Assembly (NCBI GenBank): GCA_012932295.1
Contig: JAAONU010000009.1
Location: 8,597,535 to 8,661,534, forward strand
Reading direction: 5' to 3'
Source: Cyclina sinensis
Taxonomy: Eukaryota > Mollusca > Bivalvia > Venerida > Veneridae
Length of the DNA: 64,000 bases
How positions within the stretch are numbered: the first letter of the stretch is position 1; every line of letters starts with the position of its first letter. Both the position numbers and the translations under genes were made by a program. This document shows positions 22,961 through 34,929 of the stretch, in pieces. The notes under the pieces are model-generated. The model had not been told where the DNA came from and made no database searches. It worked only from the letters and a program-made list of their open reading frames with translations.

Positions 22961-25450
22961 CAGTTAGACGTTTTCTAAGTTGAGATAGCCAAAAGCAAGG
23001 TAGAAATCTATTATTAAAGACAACCCGCAATTAAGGCCATTTAAAGAACAGCGACTGTCCTTAATTGAGTAGTTTTACTGTATTATAAAACTTAATATAG
23101 ATAATGTAGGTTCTGAATCTGTTATTACTGGTAGTTCAAAGCATTTCACATCTGCCTTTTCGAAAATGCATTCATTGTACAGTTTGTAATATTTTCATGT
23201 CAGTTTGTATAACCAAGCTAGTTGAATGGTACTGTCCTGCGCATCGGTCGAATGTTTCACTTTCTTACCTCTGCTAAAATTCAATTTTCAGAACGATATT
23301 TTTATTTTTAGACAGGGAAAACCACGGTTACTTTTCAGCCAATCAGTGACTAGCTTACAACGAAATGTCCATACATACAATTGACAACCCAAAATGAAAA
23401 CAAACAAAGCATGTCTGCAAGTTACTTACGTATTTCACTTTTGAAATTGTTTTTTTTAATATGTATACGTAAATAATCCAATCAAACTATCAGAAAGGTT
23501 AAAATCATGATGGTATGGTTGTTTTAGACGTACGTTTAATTGGTGTATTAAGATGTTTACATAAAGGCGTAGTTGAAATGTGTTTACAAAGTTTTCAGAA
23601 AACACCCGTCTATATATAATTTTTGGAATCACATGATCGTTTAAACCAATGAAAAAATGGTTTAAAAATTTTTCGGTTTTGGGGATATTTGTGCACTTTC
23701 ATTGGTTGTTTAAAAGTTCATTGTAAAGGTCAATATCAGAAATCTACTGGTTTTAAAGCAGCGGTGTGAAGTAACGGTAGTGTATTCATTTAGCTGCTGA
23801 GGGAGCGTAGTTGAAACTGTAGTTGAAACTCTTTCACTATTCAGAGATTGAAGGCAATAAAGTTGTCGTACATATCTATACATTCCAACTGACTTTATCA
23901 TTAAGGCAGACTGACAAGCACACATAACATTTACACAATCGATCCACAAGTCTTTTATTTCTTTTGTTGGTAAGAGAATCATTCTTAACGTTTAAAATCA
24001 GCCCCGAATGTAAGAAAAGGTTCTTGTATAAGAAACAAGGTCTTTGAACTGACTTAAAAAGCTCACGTATAGATTGTTGGTCACTTTGTGACATATCTTA
24101 AGCTGGACAATTGAAACGATAAAGCTGACCTTTATTAGTTTATTTAATATTAACTTAATATTTAACTTATACAATTTTCAATAAATCAAGCTATGTTCAA
24201 GAACTTTAAGTTAACATAGTCCAAACTAAACAAATATCATGTTATGTTTAAGCTTATTATTAAATAACAATTTAACAGATAATAACTGATTTTGTCATTT
24301 TACCACTGTAAAGGTTATGAAAGATAAGTACTCCACATAAGGTTTAACACATAATTATTTATTATATACAGTATATTAAATACAACAGTTTTGAACACAC
24401 GAAATGCATCATTATTATAATAAAACATTAAGCATATAGGATAAAAGTAATTGAAAGATTTACAACAATAATATCAGAGTATCCCGAACATTTATGTTAA
24501 CTACATCTACTTGATTCCTGCTGACTAGAGGCGGACAAACTTTTATTCTACTCCATAAACAAGTTTGTGTTGCATCACATTAAATAATTTCCAAAGCGTT
24601 CCACTTATCACATTGTCCGAGACAATTTAAACCCTGGCAACATGATCGTACGTTGTTCATCAGGATTTTATCTCGTTTTGTTTTACAGATTTGTAAATAA
24701 ATCGCCAAATATGTGATATATTATTTAATTAAAAAAAGATAAAGGAAAGAAAAACCGGAGTAACCATGGAAATTATGACTGATTGGTAAACATTTACAGC
24801 CAGCTTAGAATGTACCTGACAAAATGAACCGTTTAAATTCCAGTTTGTTGAACAAACTGTTTACATCATAACAGTTGAACAGTATTGTAGTAAAATAAGC
24901 AAAACAGAAAGTAAATTCTAGTTTTTTAAAATATATAACTACATGTATTTACATGTTTATGATATTTGCATTGTAGTGTTTCTTTTCTAGATACAGTTAC
25001 CCTGTGTCAAGCGTATATATACATACATATGAGCAACCCAATCAGAACAAAAAATATAAGGAAATATAAAACTATAACTTGATAAACAGATAAAAATACA
25101 TGACTGGTATTAATCTGAACTAGTTGTTGTTTCACATGATTAATATGTTGATGGAAAATATTCGAGTGAAAGCAACTCTGTCTTAAGTTATGACAACATA
25201 TCCAGAACTGACCAACTACTTATTCTCGTTGAAAGCTCTCGATTTCGGAACTGGCTGAATGAAAAATGTTTTCTAATTTAATTTCTAATACAAACTCGGT
25301 GCCACGGAAATGCTGTCACGAGCCACTGGCATGAATACTACCCATGTTTTCCTTTACGCTCGATAGTGACAACTAGTCATTTCCACTCGAGCATTTCTGT
25401 AAAATAGGACACTTTCATTTCAACTATAATATAATTTAATACAAGAGTTA
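22961..25450. other. Non-coding flank downstream of the chitin synthase pseudogene
   Basis: Shared with 47,515-49,210, except for 23,157-23,927, which is absent from copy 2. Positions 24,350-25,450 are about 99% like copy 2. No gene seen; probable 3' UTR and downstream DNA of the minus-strand gene. Confidence 0.6.
23435..23748 (+). repeat. 314-bp block, probable donor
   Basis: Almost identical to 25,590-25,903 in the same orientation. It lies in the 770-bp stretch missing from copy 2. An internal inverted motif AACCAATGAAA/TTTCATTGGTT is present, but there are no clear terminal repeats or target duplications. Confidence 0.9.
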
Positions 25451-28400
25451 TCAACTGCTCTCTTCAAAAACATCGTCTGGCGCGGGCACACTTTTGCTTC
25501 CCGCCTCTCTAAAGTTTGTACCGATGTACTCATGGTTACTACTAAACGTAATCGACATTGTTCGTGACGTCGATCCCGTCTCTGATTGGTCACTTTTGAA
25601 ATTGTTTTTTTTAATATGTATACGTAAATAATCCAATCAAACTATCAAAAAGGTTAAAATCATGATGGTATGGTTGTTTTAGACGTACGTTTAATTGGTG
25701 TATTAAGATGTTTACATAAAGGCGTAGTTGAAATGTGTTTACAAAGTTGTCAGAAAACACCCGTCTATATATAATTTTTGGAATCACATGATCGTTTAAA
25801 CCAATGAAAAAATGGTTTAAAATTTTTTCGGTTTTGGGGATATTTGTGCACTTTCATTGGTTGTTTTAAAGTTCATTGTAAAGGTCAATATCAGAAATCT
25901 ACTTCTTGATTTATTTTTTCCATCGAATTTGCTCGACTAAGTCTGTTCTTCCAAGGGAGAGAACTGCGTTTGTCCTCTTCGTCAATGGTGTTGAGACTTG
26001 TCCTCGATTGCGTCAAGACATCTCTTACCAAATGAAGCCAAGAGTCAACCTTATTCACCGAGTTATCTCCCCCGTTTCTATTAGTGCGGGAAATCTTCTG
26101 CCATTTTGTTTCAATGGCGTCAGCCTTTTTCAGCACTCGGTCCTTATCATGCTGTATAGATGTCATTGCTCGCATTGCTCTCTTGCTCTTCCGTTTGTTT
26201 CCGCTGCTTCCATGACGTCCTCCGAAGCGACCTTAAGAGAGTAATAATATAAGTCTCTTAAATGTCTGAAATCACACAAGCTATTGAATTTTTAGGGTAC
26301 CTTTGCACACAGGCATTGCTACGCGTAACAGACGCACTGCTTAGCTACTATCGCTTTGATACTGATCCAATACGATTCCAGGTTTTGTGTGTGTCAACCG
26401 CAATTATGAAAAAGTTTAAGGAGGGCGATCAATTGTAAAAGATACTACCAATCCTTTTCAGTGACTAAAGAAAATTTAAATTATACTTAATAAAATGAGG
26501 CGGTACACATGTGTCATTTAATGGGCAAAACAAAACAGTAATTTGCACAAAATTGTAGATGTATGTTTAATTTTATATTAATTAATACAATGACTAACCA
26601 TGACTTGTGTTACTACTTTCACTAACTCTTTCCTTCCTCAGATCATTCGCGAGGTCCATGAAATTCTTCATGAATTTGCTGCCAAGATTACCACCTGCCA
26701 CAATCTCTCCCTGATGTTGTTGTTGTTGTTGTCGCTTGCGCTTTGTTATCCTGATCACGGTCTTACGTTTTTTGATTTTCGGTGAATCATCCTGAAGGGA
26801 AAAAAAGATTATTTACACAACGTTTCTTCAATACTGAAATCCCAATGTTTCTTAAAAGCACAACTTTTATTGACACGTTTTCTTACAGAAAAAAACTGAA
26901 TCTCTGTATCTAATAAAGTCAGTGTAAAATATAAAATGATGATGAGGAAATAGATACCTGTGTTAAACTGCTATCTTCATCAACATCACTACTTGCTGTA
27001 GTGGTCACTGACATCTTATCATCTTCATCATCCATCTGTTGCATCTCTTTGACCAGCGCTATCTTACCTAGTAATTTATACATCAAATATTTGTATACTT
27101 GCATATTCATACATCTTAGCGTTATCCACTGAATTTTACGAAGCAAATCAAAAGTCTTCACACTAAATTAAAAGTACTGTTGCGAAAGTGCGCTCTTTTA
27201 AGATACTGTTTTTTAACTTAGTCACCTTCCTCTATCTTTTTATCTTAAACAATGGGTACAAGATTTGAGAACATGATGGAAGTCTGTTTTCCATACAAAT
27301 ATATCATCTGTACTGGTACAAAGACTCAATGTTTTTGATGATTGTATAGAAATGCGTTAGTCAGTATAACAAATAATTGTAGTTAAAATGATTATCAATC
27401 AAACACACAAGCTGAAAAAACCATATTTTAAAATCTCGCACAGTTTTTCTGCAAGCGATTCTGAACTTTTGCTTAATAAAAAGCTTACTTGCTATATCCA
27501 TGGAGTTGATTTCACTCGTGTTTGGTTTCATGCAGTTGATTTCAGTAGAGCTTATGATATGTAGGGCCGTCCCGAGCCGATGGAAAAACATTGATACGAA
27601 CTGTATTACCAAGGCAATCCCATAGACGAACATAAACAACAGCGAAATTGGCTCTAGTGTTAGACGGCGACCGTTCGTAGCGTAGCAAGGAAGAGGTATG
27701 CTTAGACCATGCCCCTCTTTGACAGCATTTGTGTACTAAAATATATTTGACAATCATGATTAACATTTCAAAAAGGTAATAAAACAGTAAGAACAAACAA
27801 TATAAACTTGAAAAAAGAACAATTATCTTGATGTACAAGCATATTTGGTGATTTAGCTGTCCAATCAGTCAGGCGTTGGCGAGACTGTCAACCTAGCTGA
27901 TGGCTCAGTAACCGGCCTCGTCAGAACATGCCTATTACGTGAAATGATCCCCTCCACCTTACTCCTTTGTTTAATATGTTGAAAAGAATACTCTTTCAAA
28001 ATGTTTGAATTTTATTAATTTACTTTCGTTGTTTTCTTGTTAATTTTTAAGCTGACGTCTTGTTTTGATTAAGGAGTATTTTTGTTATAGTTATACTAAA
28101 AGCAAGTTTTTTTGTTTTGTGAAGGGGGTATATATTGTAGCTGCACTAGAGGTAAGTGTTTTGTTTAAGAAAAAAGTATCTGTGGTTATACTAAACGCAG
28201 GTGTTTTTGCTGTAGTTATACTTAAGGTAAGTTAAAGCAATACCTGCAGTGTGAATATGATTACGATGAACAATCCATTCAGCATGAAAAACATCAGACT
28301 CATTTTGTTCCTTAATTCGATTAAATCCTGTTGAACTTTCTTCTGTTGAGCCTCGTTTTTCTCCAGCGGTAGTAAGTATTTCTTGATCAAGTCTTTCCAG

Positions 28401-31400
28401 AATGCTTTCTCGTCGTTGCCAAGGTAACGCGTGCGACCTTTACCTAAATCGTCGTCATCGAGCCATTTTGGAGTGTTTTCGTCTTCATGTGATACCAGTG
28501 TGGGTTTATACAGAGGATTCGTGACTAAAATTAGGATAATTAATATTTTCATGAAATTTTGTAATGAACAAGTATTTTATTATTTAAAGTCAAGGAAAAT
28601 AGTTGATTAAACGCTTCATAAAGATCTATTTTTAACTTCAAGAAGTGTAAACAGCGGAAATGTGTAAACAACATCATTATATCATTAACTTCCACCACTG
28701 TAATGAAATGAATATTAAAAGTTTTTTAACCTTCTTCGTCTTTCGGTACGACTGTTTCTTTGTTACTGTTTGAGCCGTCTTTCCTTCTTCTTAGTCCGTC
28801 AGCGATATCTTCTTTTATTGTCTCGTACGTTACACTAACACCTTCATCCGCTGATACTTCTCTGTCACTGCATCCAATGGTTTCTTGGTTGTCTTGAGTA
28901 CCTGTTTGCAAAAGTAGGAAAATGTTTCATGTATACGTGCTGAGAATACGTTATTATTGTTATTTCTATAATTCCTTCGATTTTCTTTGAGCGGTGTTTC
29001 GAGTCACGTATCTAAATCCTTATAATTAGTTTGAATTTCTGTGTTCAAAATATAAATATTCGAACTATAAATGTTCAAGATTCGATGTGTTTTTTCTTCT
29101 AAATTTTCGAAACGACGAAATTTGTGATCTACTCGGCTAAAGTGTTAAAAATCAATTAAACCTATTCAGAAATCAGGTATTTTGTCGATAAGTGACACAT
29201 TTAATATGCTGCTAAGTTGTTTACCTTCTGTCACTGCTCTTTCGATCGTTTCAAGTTTCTCCAGAACCAACTCAAACTTTTTCTCGCTGCTGTCTTGCTT
29301 TGGTTTAGGACAACATATACAGCGGAACAGATTTCCGAAAGAAAATCCATAGTCACTATCCAGTTCTTCATCTCTTGAAAACTTCTGTAGCAACGCCTGC
29401 GATAGAACATTCAGTAGATCTTTATTAAAGTCACATTAACCCTGTTCATCAACATTTATACATAAAAACTAAATATTACGTTGTTAAAACTCAACACTAC
29501 GTGTCTCTCTGATAAACTTGACAATAGCTCTTTTTATTGCATAAGAAAGTTCTCACAAATTTAAAACGCGATTCGCTTTGATCACCAAATCACCATTTTT
29601 TTTTCCAATGCTGAAAACAATGCATTTCCAAAGTCTTGTAAATGGACAAATAAAATGAATCGCCTGACTTTTTACCTTAATGTGAGTCGCAATAGAAACA
29701 ACGATCTTGTTAATCTTATAAATTTGTCAAATAAAACGGTATGTCAAACATTTAGAACAGAGACCCTACGGAAAATACCCAGAAAAGTCCTTTAGTAAAA
29801 TAAATGAAACCTGTTTTGGTAAATTTCAACAGACTTACTTGCAACTTGCTGTCTGGCTTTTTCGGCGGTTTCTCGTTCGGGTTAACAGCTGTGGCTGTCT
29901 CTCTTGTACACCATGATACAATGTGCATGTTACATATTGAATACATAGCATAGAACTTGTTCTCTAATTGATGAAAGTTTTAATAATTTTTTCTAACAGC
30001 ACTGACAAAATAAAACGAAAGTACAGCAATGTCTAGTTAATTAAAAGATGAAATACTGACCGCATGTTCAATTAATCACGTGGCTTTTGTTAACGTGGAT
30101 CGAAAATGTTAAAAAAACCAATAAAGCTTGGTCACATTATGAAATTATAACAGATTATTGAAAATATTCTATACTCAGCATATCAATAACCAAAATTGAC
30201 CAAAAATAAACAACATTTATAGAAGTATAGAATTATAGAGGTCTATATTATTTGTATCACACTTTACATAAAGATTGTAGAATAAAATGAATAAAACCTG
30301 CCACTTCGAGTCACAGAAGAAACAAGCGAGGAGAAACAGGTCAACTTGATTAGCATTTCTTAACAGTAATATCATCAGATCTAGGGCAGGAAACGCTGCG
30401 TTTAACGCCCCTGTTGCCAGGAGGAAAATGGTCAGCTTCACGACGTTTCTCCAGTCACCTAAAAGTGGACAAAAATAAGTTTTGTAAATCAGAAAGTATA
30501 TATGATGTGCTCATAGAAATTTTAAACAATCTGTACGACGTATATGTCGGAGGGAAAACGAAACAACGTTCATTTCAAACTATATACAAAGTAAAACAAC
30601 ACTTATTCTATGCGCAAATCGTTTCATTCGAATTTTTTTCCTGCAGATTTTATGATCGTTTTGTTTTTGAACATTTCTTCTTTTTAATTTTTGTCATTCA
30701 CTTTAAGAATCTAGCAGACATACCGAGAAGGTCCATTATATTTGCCATTGTAGAAGGTGACCATCTACGCCTCTGGTTGTAGAACTCCTTAAACCCTTCA
30801 GGGACGTTTGTCAAAGCAAAGCGGCGGTACAGTACTCCACACGGTACCCTTGTTGTAGTAACAAAGTACTCAGCTAACGATCTTCACCTGTTAAAGATAA
30901 GTTATATTGTCTGTTCTTATGTAGACTTCCATTTTATCCTCTTGTATTGCATTTCATATATCTTAGAAGATATGTATGACTCAAAATGTGTGTTTCCCAA
31001 CTTTTTGTACATTTGAAATATACTATTAACGGCCCTTGAATAAGTCGGGGACTTCAGGAATCAGGAATACATTACCATATGCTGTTAAGTTTTCTTCTAT
31101 CACCAAATGCATTATTTTTTTTTTGGTGGAGTCTGGACTGTGGTAAAGTCGTGTACTTTACCAGTGACTGTATTGGCAATATCTTTGGAAAAAGTGTGTT
31201 ATTAATTACAAATATATAAGATATTCTGAATAAAAGATTTTGTTAACTTTAACTTGTTAACAACATTAACAAGACACATGAAAGCCAACGTACCCTGGTC
31301 ATATTGTACATTACGTTTTGCCTGTTATGACAAAGTATATTTTCCCATCACATTGTCGTCCATCAGGGAAGACCCACGGAATAAACTAAAAAATCCAAGA

Positions 31401-31470
31401 CTGCAAGGTACGCAGCCAATCATATGTTCTGTTGCATTTTGTAGCCAATTTTGGTTCCAGATCATCGGAC
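25451..31470 (-). pseudogene. Chitin synthase 3' half, duplicated and damaged
   Basis: Exon equivalents, numbered as in the intact gene: 11 at 31,294-31,470 (24 bp shorter), 12 at 30,724-30,887 (one base missing, frameshift), 13 at 30,298-30,458 (72 bp lost in frame, removing a membrane segment), 14 absent, 15 truncated at 29,839 to about 29,945, 16 at 29,225-29,396, 17 at 28,731-28,901, 18 at 28,244-28,524, 19 at 27,489-27,735, 20 at 26,958-27,067, 21 at 26,599-26,791, 22 at 25,451-26,231 (middle replaced). Exons 1-10, including the catalytic DGD exon, are missing. One deletion removed exon 14 and the 5' part of exon 15 together with their introns (copy 2 positions 53,806-54,590). In exon 15 the conserved SWGTRE reads SWCTRE. 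Exons 16-21 keep full length, frame and splice sites, although exon 17's donor changed from GTAATA to GTTAAA. Confidence 0.92.
25590..25903 (+). repeat. 314-bp block replacing part of the pseudogene's last exon
   Basis: Sits exactly where copy 2 has exon 22 codons (49,350-49,687). The reading frame entering it ends after four residues (EVDF, stop), deleting the middle of the C-terminal tail. Confidence 0.9.
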
Positions 31471-31710
31471 CTGAAAATCAATTGATTGGTAACTACCATT
31501 ATTATATGACAAATGTTGCTTGTAATGCAATATAACGATTAATATCTTTAATATCACACACGTGTAATATAACGGCTCACAAAACATTATACATTTACTT
31601 CTTACTTCAAATCAATTATTTTGTATTTATATTGTCATCTTTAAAAGAGTATTGTACATGACGTTTCCAATGACGTCAAAGCGTTATTACACTAGTGAAA
31701 TATCAAAAAT

Positions 31711-32113
31711 AGTACATAGAGGATATCCAAGTTTTTTCTATAAATACGGGATATATTTTCATCGAGTGGTATGAAAATAAATATTTCACGAGTGGCGATA
31801 GCCACGAGTGTAATATGATTATTTTCATACCACGAGATGAAAATAAATCCCGTATTTATAGAAAAAACTTGAATTTTCTGTTTATTATATACTTTTCTCT
31901 TTTTTTGACCTTAAGATTCGAAAGAATTCCCCTTTAATTTAGTGTATTGGCTGAATTTAGAAAAAAAGTAGTCCGGCAAGACACCAGTGAAAATACGGAA
32001 AATATGTTTCACTGCAGTGAAAAATAAATTTTTACAGTGAAAATACGGAAAATGAAAATACGCAATTTATTTCATCAATATTTCTCAATATTTCAGTTAT
32101 AAGTATATAATAA
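31711..32113. mobile_element. Foldback MITE in pseudogene intron
   Basis: An insertion absent from the matching intron of copy 2 (about 56,440). It contains a near-perfect 144-bp palindrome at 31,728-31,871 whose arms meet at GTGGCGATAGCCAC. A second inverted pair, TTTATTATATACTT (about 31,881) and AAGTATATAATAAA (about 32,102), brackets the right part, which has repeated GTGAAAATACGGAAAAT words. No protein. Confidence 0.8.
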
Positions 32114-32160
32114 ACGTTTTTATTACACGACCACGACGTCGTCTATGACATAAAAGTATT

Positions 32161-33985
32161 TCTCACTAACTAACCAGAAAAAATCCGAAATTCTTACTAA
32201 AAATAGTCGTGGTGGAAAATCTTATCTCACATTGGCTTATCTTGAATGGCTTTAGAATGCGAACTACTTTTTGTATTATTCCAGTCAATTTCGAGCGTTG
32301 ACATTTTCAATTTATCTGTGTTTACACTTTAAATCACATGTTCTCTGATAAATTTGCATTTATATAAATCACTTTAATCCATCAACTTTACTCATTCCTG
32401 ATGTTTAAACCTACGTAATACGTTTATTTTTAATCCATTTTTTAATCGGTGAAACGTGTCTCCGCCATGTTGAATATTTTGTATTGGAAATTTGGTTGTA
32501 ATGCGGTTCACAGGCATGAATACACATACAAAATAGTTTCAAATGCTTCTTTCTTAATTAAGTGTTTGTTCGGTAAACAACAGGGACGAATATTGATTTT
32601 TAATTGACTACTTATAATTCTTACTAAAACTAGGTATAACGTTGCGCATGCGCATCATGACATAAATCTGCCGAATTTAAGGATTGTCTGCTTAAAGTAC
32701 ATAAACTCAAAAAAGTAATAGAATAATGAGTAACTGTCTGCTTTGTACCAAATTTCACATACGCGGGTATAACGTACAATTGAAAACGAACGCACCGCAA
32801 ATGAGAGGATCTGATTTGGGAAGGAGTCGGATTTCGGATCAGTACCATAAGCTAAATGTTTATAAATCATTTATTGATTTACTTTTTAATTTCTACAATA
32901 GCATGTGTACACATGCGACTTCCGTTGTGATAATTTTAATTATAGATGGCGACATTCGCACTTTGACTTTATAACAATCATATAGGAAATAATCAGTATT
33001 TCTGACGGAGAGTTTTCTGTGTTTTTTTCTATCTAAATCAAAGAAGGAATAAAAAATATCTAAAAATCATTTGTTCACTCCGGCGATGACACAATTTTAT
33101 ACGGATAATTTCTGCTACAGGCAAATCTAAATTAAGTTAAAAAAAAACATTGTAACGATCACAGAATTCTTATACAAATATGTCTACCGAATTTTTTTAA
33201 TGTACGTCAAAAAAGGCTTTTGTTGTGGTTCATATGAATATATTACCCGTCTAACGTAATATCACCCGTGTAGGCTCTTGTGATAAAATATCTTGTTCGG
33301 TATAAAACAAAGATATAACACTTCGTTAACACACATAAAATATAGTTTGCGTTATTTGTTAAATAGGTAACTTCTGTTTATAAAGCAATTTCAAAGAAGA
33401 GTCATGAACATTATGCAATATATACATATCATAATTCTAAACGAAATGACATCCAACACATCAGCGTTTTTCAAATATACTTCTGCTTGTTACATTCCGG
33501 GTAGTTGAGTTAGGACATGAAAAACATGTGTAATTAGATGGTATTTCTGATCATTCTTCGCTAATATTTTCCTTTGAAACTATATTTCTGTGCGAGATAC
33601 CCCTAATAAAGAAGTCCCGCACCACCGGCGCGTGGTCCGCACAACCAGCGCAATTACAAAATATGTCATAACTTTCTTAGTACAGTATCTTTAAAAAAAA
33701 GATAAGGGTCAGTATTGATTTTGGTCAAATAGAACGTACCTACATACAACACAACACTAAAACATCCATTTAGAACACCTTTTGTGCCATTTCTTAAATT
33801 TTGACAATATTTGATAGCCACTTTCCATCCACTTCGTTCAAGATTTCTTTGTCACTTTTTACAATACAGACATGAACCTTACATGCGGGTATTCATAAAC
33901 ACTATAAAGGTACAATAGCATTCGATTTTTTTTTTTCAAAACTTGTCTAATTATGCAAATATAGTGAAACAATCTGATCACTTAC
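32161..33985. other. Unassigned non-coding DNA
   Basis: Unique to this part of the window. Short open frames on both strands around 32,630-32,974 overlap each other and show no domain. Nothing recognised. Confidence 0.5.
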
Positions 33986-34127
33986 CTTCTTTTTTTGAAG
34001 CGTAGCGCAAACGGACTTGTGGTGTGGGTTTAACGGCCGTGTAATAATAGATACCAATCATAGATCGCCACGTTTTCTCCCTTCTCTGATAACTGCATTT
34101 ATCTAAAGACACTATCATATGTTGCAT
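33986..34127 (-). CDS. Possible first coding exon, unknown protein
   Basis: From the ATG at 34,127, 47 codons are open to a consensus donor (G|GTAAGTGATC) at 33,985. An in-frame stop lies just upstream of the ATG. The peptide is basic (YQRREKTWRSM, VRLRYASKKE) with no recognisable domain, and no following exon was found. It diverges from the sulfotransferase-like first exon with only 73 bp between the start codons. Weak: it could be chance. Confidence 0.2.
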
Positions 34128-34200
34128 GAGAAACGTAAAATATCATTCATTTATTACAGTTTATATATCAATTTAGACGCAATATAGAAAAATAGAAATA

Positions 34201-34422
34201 ATGTTAACTATTATTGCGAAAAGACGTTATTTAAATTTCTATTTCCTTGTTATCGTAGTTGTTGGTGTTACTTACGTAAGTCTAACAGGAGACAAATGGA
34301 ATTTTAAGCTTCTGATTCATGAAAATCGGTCTACAAATTTACACCTGGATGCTATGAAACTGTCAAATATGTTTTTGAAACAAAATAATTCCCAGGAAAA
34401 TCAAACTAAAGCAATTTGTCAG
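34201..34422 (+). CDS. Sulfotransferase-like protein, exon 1 (signal anchor)
   Basis: ATG at 34,201; 74 codons to the donor CAG|GTAAATATA at 34,423, leaving phase 0. The N-terminus is short and basic (MLTIIAKRRYLN), followed by a hydrophobic segment (FYFLVIVVVGVTYVSL) and then a polar stem with NxS/T sites. This is the layout of type II Golgi membrane enzymes. The phase matches the acceptor of 42,213-42,947, whose product has a sulfotransferase-like P-loop; joined, the protein would be 318 residues, a reasonable size for a Golgi sulfotransferase. The pairing across a 7.8-kb intron is inferred from phase, strand, order and topology. Confidence 0.65.
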
Positions 34423-34929
34423 GTAAATATAATAGCTAATTTATTTTAGTGTTAGAAGATTTCACTTGTTAATAAGAATATGATACGTTAGTACTTAAAT
34501 GTGCTATATTAAATTCATTTTATTACAGTTATTTGCAGACTTAAGGATATTTTAAGACAAAGTGTAACTGGTACTTCTCTAGGGAATATACACTGATGTC
34601 TTTTTACGATTTTTACGACTTTTAAGATACAAAATGAATGTAAGGCAGAGCAAGTGCGATTATTTTTTAGAGGCTGAAGTACAAATTTAAAGTAGCTTCT
34701 AGACAGAAAAAAAGAAACTGTCTTGAAATGAAATTTGTCCCGTAAACATAGACTGTAAATCTTGAAATATATCTTTAAGAACATAATACACTAATTTTTC
34801 TTTTAAATCAGTCTTTTTACCTATAGATTTTACTGAAGAAAGCTGGTTGCTTTATAGTTTAATGATAGTTTACTTTCAACTTTATTGTTACTCCATCCTG
34901 TGTAAGAATCAAAGTACAGAGATACTGTC

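Larger units (their letters stand above)
1..32160 (+). repeat. Segmental duplication, copy 1
   Basis: Direct duplicate of 40,232-56,490. Position 1 onward aligns with about 40,232 onward. Shared blocks are 1-915, 1,724-4,108, 20,830-23,157 and 23,928-31,710, plus a last short match at 32,117-32,160. Between blocks the copies differ by large insertions: pogo, satellite and Gypsy here, LINE in the other copy. The match begins at the window edge, so copy 1 may extend further left. Divergence is uneven: about 1% in the 24.3-25.5 kb flank, about 2.6% in the sulfotransferase exon, and roughly 15-20% in the intron near 30.5 kb. Confidence 0.9.

Noticed and set aside
21943..22967. Plus-strand ORFs repeating a 14-residue unit
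   Set aside because: The 42-bp tandem unit keeps frame by arithmetic; the duplicate locus has one unit and no gene.
25906..26244. Plus-strand ORF opposite the chitin synthase last exon (also at 49,688-50,026)
   Set aside because: Antisense shadow of the coding exon; conserved only because the exon is.
32630..32974. Three overlapping small ORFs
   Set aside because: No domain, no splice-site support, frames on both strands overlap.
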